Assembly (NCBI GenBank): GCA_018466975.1
Contig: CM031555.1
Span: forward strand, 2,356,001 to 2,420,000
Length of the DNA stretch: 64,000 nt
Direction: 5' to 3'
Source: Sparassis latifolia
Taxonomy: Eukaryota > Basidiomycota > Agaricomycetes > Polyporales > Sparassidaceae
Part shown: in pieces, positions 57,966 to 64,000 of the stretch
Position numbering within the stretch: the stretch's first letter is position 1
Layout of the letters: each line of letters starts with the position of its first letter
Translations under genes and position numbers: made by a program
The notes under the pieces: model-generated
What the model was told of the DNA's origin: nothing
The model's input: only the letters and a program-made list of their open reading frames with translations
The model's database searches: none

Positions 57966-60596
57966 ATGGCCGTGAACGGCTACAGCGAGGTAGAGACGAC
58001 GGAGGAGGAGTGCAAACAGTACGCTCCAGTTGATGCGGAGAGACAATCTCTTCTGCCTTCGCCTGAACAGGAGAATGATGGTGCCTCCAGCTCCAAGTCT
58101 GCTCTTTCTAGTTCACTATCTGCCAACTCACTTCTTCACTCTCGTTTGCAACTGTCTGCAGCCTTTGCAGCAGGAATTGTCGCGTGCTTGCTTATCCAAA
58201 TACTTGTCTCTCCCCAGCTCTGGTTCCCACCGCCCAAGGGTGGTAATTCAGGCTACTCCTCTAGCCATGCTGGTATGCAGGCTCCTCCATACGCCGGTTC
58301 CAGCGAGGTGCATAAATTTCCACCAGCTTCGCCGACAAATGTCTTTCCATCTATGTTTCCAACGGGTGTGGGCCACGCTGGTCCCACACCAACAGGAGCT
58401 GAGCCTGCACTCATCGCTACCGCTCCTTCTTACCCCCTCCACACTGGTGCCGCGCACCTAGTCTCCCCTGATTTCACCGCGACCTCAGGTAACAAGAGTC
58501 ACTTTGACATATTCAGGCACTGGGGCAATTTGTCTCCCTGGTTTAGCGTTGGGCGTGGCGCGTTTGGAGTGGATTCCAGCCCAGAGGCCCCGGAGACGTG
58601 CCGGGTTACTGGGTTGCATCTCTTGCACAGACACGGTGCTCGGTACCCCACGGAATTCGGTAGGTCTTCAACTTCATTAAGGATTCGTGATGTATTTGGG
58701 TGCTATCACACGTCACACAGCATCGTATGGTGGTCCTGCCAAGCTGGCCATGAAATTGCATGATGCCGCTGCCAAGTGGACGGCTATTGGTGATTTGGCA
58801 TTCTTGAATGAATGGTGAGGATAGATAATTTCACGTCATTTCACGGAACATGGCTTTTGACCTACGTCTTGCTAGGACCTATAAGCTGGGCGAAGAAAGT
58901 ATGCTGTTTTGTACATGATCGCGGTGTGCCTTATCTGATCTATTCCAAGTTTTGACACCCTTCGGAAGACAGCAACTCTGTGAGGTTAGGTCTTTATGCT
59001 CTGGAATCCATAGCTCAACAGGAGGGTTCAGACGATCTCGGTGTCTCAATGCGCATCAAATATGGATTTCTGTTGAAGGTAATTTTGAGTATCATTATTC
59101 CCCTGCGAGTATCTTTCTTAACGCTGTTCTCCGTAGAATTTTACCGAATCCAACACGGTACCAGTCTTCCGTACTGAATCTCAGTGGGTCGAAGACGTCA
59201 GTCCATTTATCTCTTTGACCAACATGACTGCATGTCCATCAGAGATCGTATGTTGGCGTCAGCGCGCAATTTTGCAATCGGCTTCTTCGGATATCCATTC
59301 GAAGGACAGTATCAGCAGAGTATCACCATCGAGGATCACGGTGTACGTCCCATGGGCTAGCGGGTAAATCCTCCTTGCTGACCAGTTGACTCCTGACAGT
59401 ACAACAACACGCTTGCTCCATATAAGACGTATGCGCCTGGTGTACTCTCTGAGTCGTTTTCTCAAGACTGCCCTGCAGATGTCCCAATGCTGACGACCCT
59501 TCGAAATCGGACCGTGGAGTCGATTACGTGCGCCAATGGGCAGCTATATACCTCAAGGACGCCCTAGCTCGTATTGCTCCGCAGCTGGATGGGTATGATT
59601 TGACAATCGAGGACGTGTACACTCTGCAGCAGATGTGCGCTTACGAGGTGAGTGAAATTTCCGATGGACGATTCTGTTAATACCGACGGGGTATAAAGAC
59701 CGTTGCTATCGGCTATTCCCGATTCTGTGAGTTGTTCACCGAAGAGGAATGGAAGGGCTTCGACTATGCGTGAGTCACAAAGTGCCGTCCGTATGTGGGT
59801 ATCTCGATCTAACTCAGGTTCCACATAGGCTGGATTTATACTTCTGGTATATGGAACTTATTGCCATGGTTGACGGAGTGCTGAGGTAACTACATTTTTA
59901 GGTACGATTCCGCGTTCGGGTCCCCGCTTGCGAAGGTGCTAGGTGTTGGCTATATCCAAGAGATGGTTGCAAGGCTTACACACACGCCGATCGAGACGCA
60001 CAACACTTCTACAAACGCAACTTTGGATGATAGCACCGCTACATTCCCCGTGGGACAGAGTCTCTACGTTGATGCTACCCACGAGGTTGTCGTTCTTCAC
60101 GGTACACTTCGTTTACTTACTATTTCCCGGGAATGCAAGCTGACGTCTACGTGTATCAAGTCATTACTGCGTTGAATCTCACCACGCTGGCTGCCAATGG
60201 TCCCTTGCCTGCCGATCACATTCCTCGTCATCGCTCCTTCAGGTCGTCTCATCTCGCACCGTTTGCGACCAACATCCAGTTCCAGCGTAGGCCAAGTATC
60301 CGTTTCATGTTGGAATGTTTGCCCGCTCATTGTTTTCTTGATGTGTTGCAGTACTTTCGTGCAACTCCGTCCCGGATCCTCAGATTCGAGTTATCATCAA
60401 TGATGGTGTGGTACCTTTGACGGGCGTCAAGGGTTGTCCAGACCAGAAGGATGGGATGTGCTCGATTGACACGTTCGTCGCAGGCCAGAAAGAGATCATC
60501 AGTGAGACGGATTGGTTGTACGGCTGCCACGGTGATTGGACAGTCCCTCCTGGTCCGGAATGGAACACGACGATCGGCTCTCCGCCTGCGCCGTAG
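57966..60596 (+). CDS. Histidine acid phosphatase with N-terminal membrane anchor
   Basis: Branch-2 histidine phosphatase (phytase/multiple inositol polyphosphate phosphatase superfamily). Cytosolic acidic N-tail 'MAVNGYSEVETTEEECKQY', a TM helix 'AFAAGIVACLLIQILVSPQL', then a Pro/Ser-rich stem. Active site 'LLHRHGARYPTEF' (RHGxRxPT, phosphohistidine). Later 'LGVSMRIKYGFLL', 'VFRTESQDRM', 'TEEEWKGFDY' and the C-terminal box 'YVDATHEVVVLHVITALNLT', with His-Glu where phyA phytases have His-Asp. Ends '..DWTVPPGPEWNTTIGSPPAP', with Cys pairs around 'GCPDQKDGMCSIDTF'. About twelve exons. As drawn it would be a type II membrane protein with the catalytic part outside or in the lumen. Substrate unknown. 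Confidence 0.9.
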
Positions 60597-60975
60597 GATA
60601 TCGTTATGCTGACTGCTGGTGTTTTCTTGTCGGTGTTCTTTCGCTGCATACTTTCACTGGAAGGGAATTCTGCTTGTAAAATATAGACTACAGTATTTTC
60701 CACAAACATGCCGCGGCATGCATGGACGAAACTCATAGCCACCGAGTGGCAACAGAGACAAACATGGAAGGACACGAGGCGGTTGAGAGCTTCGAGTTAC
60801 TTACCACATAGTCAAATGTCAAGCCCACTGCCAACAGTGGCACGGCTGTTCATCATCTGAACTCCCATAGGCTCGGTTTAGAAGGTTCACCATTTTGTAA
60901 CGATATTTTACAGGTCTTGCTTTCTTCGTCACCCGTCTTTCGTTTCTTCCTCGCGCTCGTTAACCTCTTTCTCTC
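60597..60975. other. Intergenic region between phosphatase and Ser-rich gene
   Basis: 379 bp, pyrimidine-rich just before the next ATG ('TCTTCGTCACCCGTCTTTCG'), a common fungal promoter feature. Nothing else recognised. Confidence 0.5.
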
Positions 60976-63900
60976 ATGTCTGCACCTCCGACCCCAAGCA
61001 TATCTCAAGTAACACACGATAAAGCGCACATGAAGAGGAGAGACAGACCACCGACACTCCAGCTGGGGGACTCAAAAGATTCGTCGGACGGAGACGTACA
61101 GTCCGAGCGCGATGTACGCGCAAATGCACAACGGGTAATATTTACTTCTCAATTTCCCGCAGCTCCATTTTGACCGTGCCATGCAGACCCTTCTGCAAGT
61201 CCGCAATCCGGATGATCATGTCACGGAAAACGAGTCTGACTTGCCGCGCTCTGCATCTGCCACATCGTCCCTCGATCCGTACTACTTCAGCGTCCACAGC
61301 CCATCTGAATCACCCTTGTCCAATGCGCGTAGTCTGCCCAAGACTCCAGAGACACGGATGGTGAACGACCCTGTGACGCCAGGCAAAGATCCAGCAGCGA
61401 TTGATAGACGAGGACTAGTTGGGGTGGGAGAGCTTGCTACTCCACGCTGGGCGCGGGGCGCGCGTGACGATGAGGTCGAGGTTGACGACCCAATTCACGA
61501 TATCGATGAAGATGATGATGCAGGTGAAGTCCTGATCATGGAGGGAGATTATACCCGGACCTGCCGGACAGTCCGTGGACGATCGAAGCGATCGACGGTG
61601 AGAAAGAAGAGAGCGACGAGGTTCGTACTCCCCACCATTCTTTAGGAATTGACAACTCACAGGCGTGTACGTGTGTAGTTCTTGGAGGTGAAGGCGGTTC
61701 CACGTTCTTTGCGGACGCGGCGTTCGGTCGCTGATGAAAGTGGTGGTGAGGAGATTCTCTATCCGCGGCATCCGCTACCAGTGGACAGTGTCAAGCAGGA
61801 GGGTGCATACACTGCGAGTACTGCACTCAGTGAAGAGTTCCCCCCGACCGCCATTGTGTCCCGTCCGAAAAAGCGCACATCGGAGGAATTTGATATGGAT
61901 CATTCTGGAGTAGCGAAGCATGAGAAGGAAAAGGCATCGGTACGGAGGCACAGAAGTCTGGGTGTTGGATTACCATCAACAACGACGAAGGAAAGGGTGA
62001 AAGATCGCAGAAGAGATACGCTATCCGTCAACGTCAAGCATGCTCGGCAAACATCTGCAAGCTCTTCTTCATCCAGCCATGGGGAGACACACCACTCAAG
62101 GCGTGTCCATACTTCCGATTTCTCTCATTTACCACCATCTCCTTCGTCATCATCCATCCAGCAGTTCCTGAAACACAGCAGTACAAATAGTACGGCAGGT
62201 TCACCCTTGCAGAACACCCGGGACCCACCCTCGCATCTTCCTGCCAACGTTGTTGCCCATTCTCTCCTTCGTGGTACCCAAGAAGGATGGTCAGACCTGG
62301 ACGATCATGCGACTGCGGAAGCCCTGCGAAAGTTAGACGGGCTTTCTAGTAGGAGTGCTCGTGCGAGGTCAAGCATTGGTGGTCATAGCAGGGTGGGAAG
62401 CTCCAGTCGCCCCTCAAGTCGGCCGTCTACCCCTGCCATGAATGCGACACAATGGGAAGGTGTCCAAGGTGGACGGATTAGCAAACGGGTTAGCACTCAT
62501 CTGTCTTCCGGAGTGACGGAGAAGGACAAGTTCAAGGAGCAGGTTCCTACACCTCGTCAAGGTGTTGGTCTGGGACTTGGACTCGGGGATATCTCTGTTG
62601 ATACTGAGTTAAATGGTGCACGCCTCTCAAGCGAGGAAGCGCAGAATGGCTCACCTTCACCTGACAAGCCGCTCAAGAAGGCTGGCTCGATTCACACACG
62701 TACCAGTTTCATTACGCCAAAGCGCAGTTCAGCTTCGTCTGGCACTAATACGAGCACGCCCACGACAAGTTCACGCGATTCTGCCACGTTATCCGTCACC
62801 ACGAATGCTACCTCTGTATCTACCGCATCTGGCCGGCAGTCGACGGGCAAGGCTAGGAGGAACAGTGCAGGTAGTGATATTTCCGTGTACTCTGGTGATG
62901 CAGCTTCCGCACGGGATCGTGCAGCTGCCCTTGCGATATCGTCTGATGGTCCAGAGGATGCCGAAGTACCACCTGTACCACCGTTGCCCAAGGACTTCTC
63001 CGGATACAAGCTGCCAGTGCAGACGCCAACTAATCTCACATCTCCTTCGCCGGACGGTGCAGGCGGTACGGAGAAGAAAATTCGCAGGGACACAGTTGGC
63101 GATGTCAACCATCTAACAGCGTCCTTGGAAGTCCCGTCCTTCCCTAATACCCCTTCTAAGCATAGCTCTTTACAGGTGCAGAAGTCCACTACGCCGACGG
63201 CTGTGCACAAGACGCCTTCAAAGAAATGGAGTTTGAATGCTTTGAGCAAGAAGTTGTCCCACTCGCCTTCGGTTACTTCGATGAAGGAGCCTGCACACTC
63301 GAAGTCCCCAGGTTTCCCGATCAGCCCGCGTGGTTTGCACTTTGGTCAGCAAATTCGCAAGTCGCTTTCGAAGGAGAATGCTCTTTCTACTGTCTCCAAG
63401 ACGTCTGTGGAAGATTGGTCACCCATCAACTCAGACGCCATGGCTTCGGCCACATCCCTGGCGTCTGTCTCATCTGTTGGTTCCAGTCGACTCCCTAGAT
63501 CTTCCGTGGCGTCACTGCAGCCTCCAGTTGTGACAGCACGAACTCCCGATCGTGTTGTACCTAGTCGATCGGGTACTGGTTCCAGCGCTAGTACTAACGT
63601 TCCTATTATGCCTCAACACGCTCCTCTAAGTCCTGCATCCTCTATTCGCCGCGAACCTTCTACCAAGCGTCGTACTCCTTCGTCCATACCCTTTTTCCGC
63701 CGCTCCTCATCGCAATCCATGCAGATACCTCCTGCGACCTCAATGCCACTTTCGGGGTCTCCAACGTCTTCGTCTGGGCCTAATTCCTCTACTCATCTGC
63801 GTGTACCGAGCAGCCGCTCGCCTACTAAGGATCCGAGCCTCTCTTCTCCGTCTGTACCCAATTCGGCACAGAAGAAGTCATCTATGCTCAGTCTTGGCAT

Positions 63901-64000
63901 TCCATCCTTACTCAAAGGCTCCAGTTCTAGGCGGAATTTACATTCTGATAAAGAGAAGAGCGACGCCAAGAGTAGCAAGGAAGGATCGACTTCAAAGGAT
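60976..64000 (+). CDS. Large Ser-rich disordered protein, possibly N-terminus of a DYRK/Pom1-type kinase (3' end outside window)
   Basis: Starts 'MSAPPTPSISQVTHDKAHMK' and splices at cgg/gtaata to 'LHFDRAMQTLLQVRN'. An intron from 61595 joins 'SKRST' to 'FLEVKAVPRSLRTR', and from there the frame is open to the end of the window. About 900 residues seen: very Ser/Thr/Pro/Arg-rich, with short motifs ('HATAEALRKLDGLSS', 'EVPPVPPLPKDFSGYK', 'KKWSLNALSKKLSHS', 'SSIPFFRRSSSQS', 'SMLSLGIPSLLKGSSSRRN'). The catalytic domain is not in the window. I recall such stretches in basidiomycete DYRK-family kinases, where they precede the kinase domain, but this is memory and not proof. Confidence 0.6.

Noticed and set aside
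61181..61645. Separate short gene at 61.2-61.6 kb
   Set aside because: It joins by consensus introns to the upstream exon at 60976 and to the long open frame after 61679, so it is an internal exon.

Overview
The window is nuclear DNA of a filamentous fungus, most likely a mushroom-forming basidiomycete (Agaricomycetes). The evidence is dense, intron-rich genes on both strands, introns of about 45-80 bp with GT..AG ends, basidiomycete-style protein families (secreted S9-like hydrolase, GH105-like hydrolase, CYP, FAS1 and membrane-anchored histidine acid phosphatase genes) and an autonomous-type Helitron. Exon joins were worked out by eye from reading frames, splice signals and remembered family conservation; no search was run.

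Layout: (1) 1-6.9 kb: 3' part of NOT1 (CCR4-NOT scaffold), convergent with a secreted S9/prolyl-oligopeptidase-like gene. (2) 7.0-17.4 kb: an accessory island bounded by two identical U6 snRNA genes in inverted orientation. Inside it a GH105-like gene is split; its start lies near 7.4 kb and its end at 16.05-17.1 kb. Between the halves sits a decayed Helitron on the minus strand (about 8.14-15.67 kb) with Rep (HUH/Y2), a Pif1-type helicase and a USP-like cysteine-peptidase domain at the helicase C-terminus, plus a 24-bp iteron-like array upstream of Rep. (3) 17.6-28.8 kb: MFS sugar transporter, CDC50/LEM3 flippase subunit, MCM-binding protein, RNA 3'-terminal phosphate cyclase, HOOK adaptor. 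(4) 29.2-43.2 kb: phosphoglucomutase/phosphoribomutase with microexons, recyclin-1 (F-box + Sec10, CaaX), a P450 with apparent frame lesions, and the Rpd3S subunit Rco1 (PHD fingers). (5) 44.5-57.7 kb: PRP38, mitochondrial uL15, RPT1, V-ATPase subunit A, a secreted two-FAS1-domain protein, tRNA isopentenyltransferase MOD5, a mitochondrial PDK/BCKDK-type kinase. (6) 58-64 kb: a membrane-anchored histidine acid phosphatase and the disordered N-terminal region of a large Ser-rich protein, possibly a Pom1/DYRK-type kinase, running off the window.

Most genes are housekeeping and not functionally linked. The unusual part is the 7-17.4 kb island. The Helitron there is inactive (four in-frame TGA codons, two frameshifts, altered Walker A), but its domain layout, iterons and candidate end hairpin are still readable.
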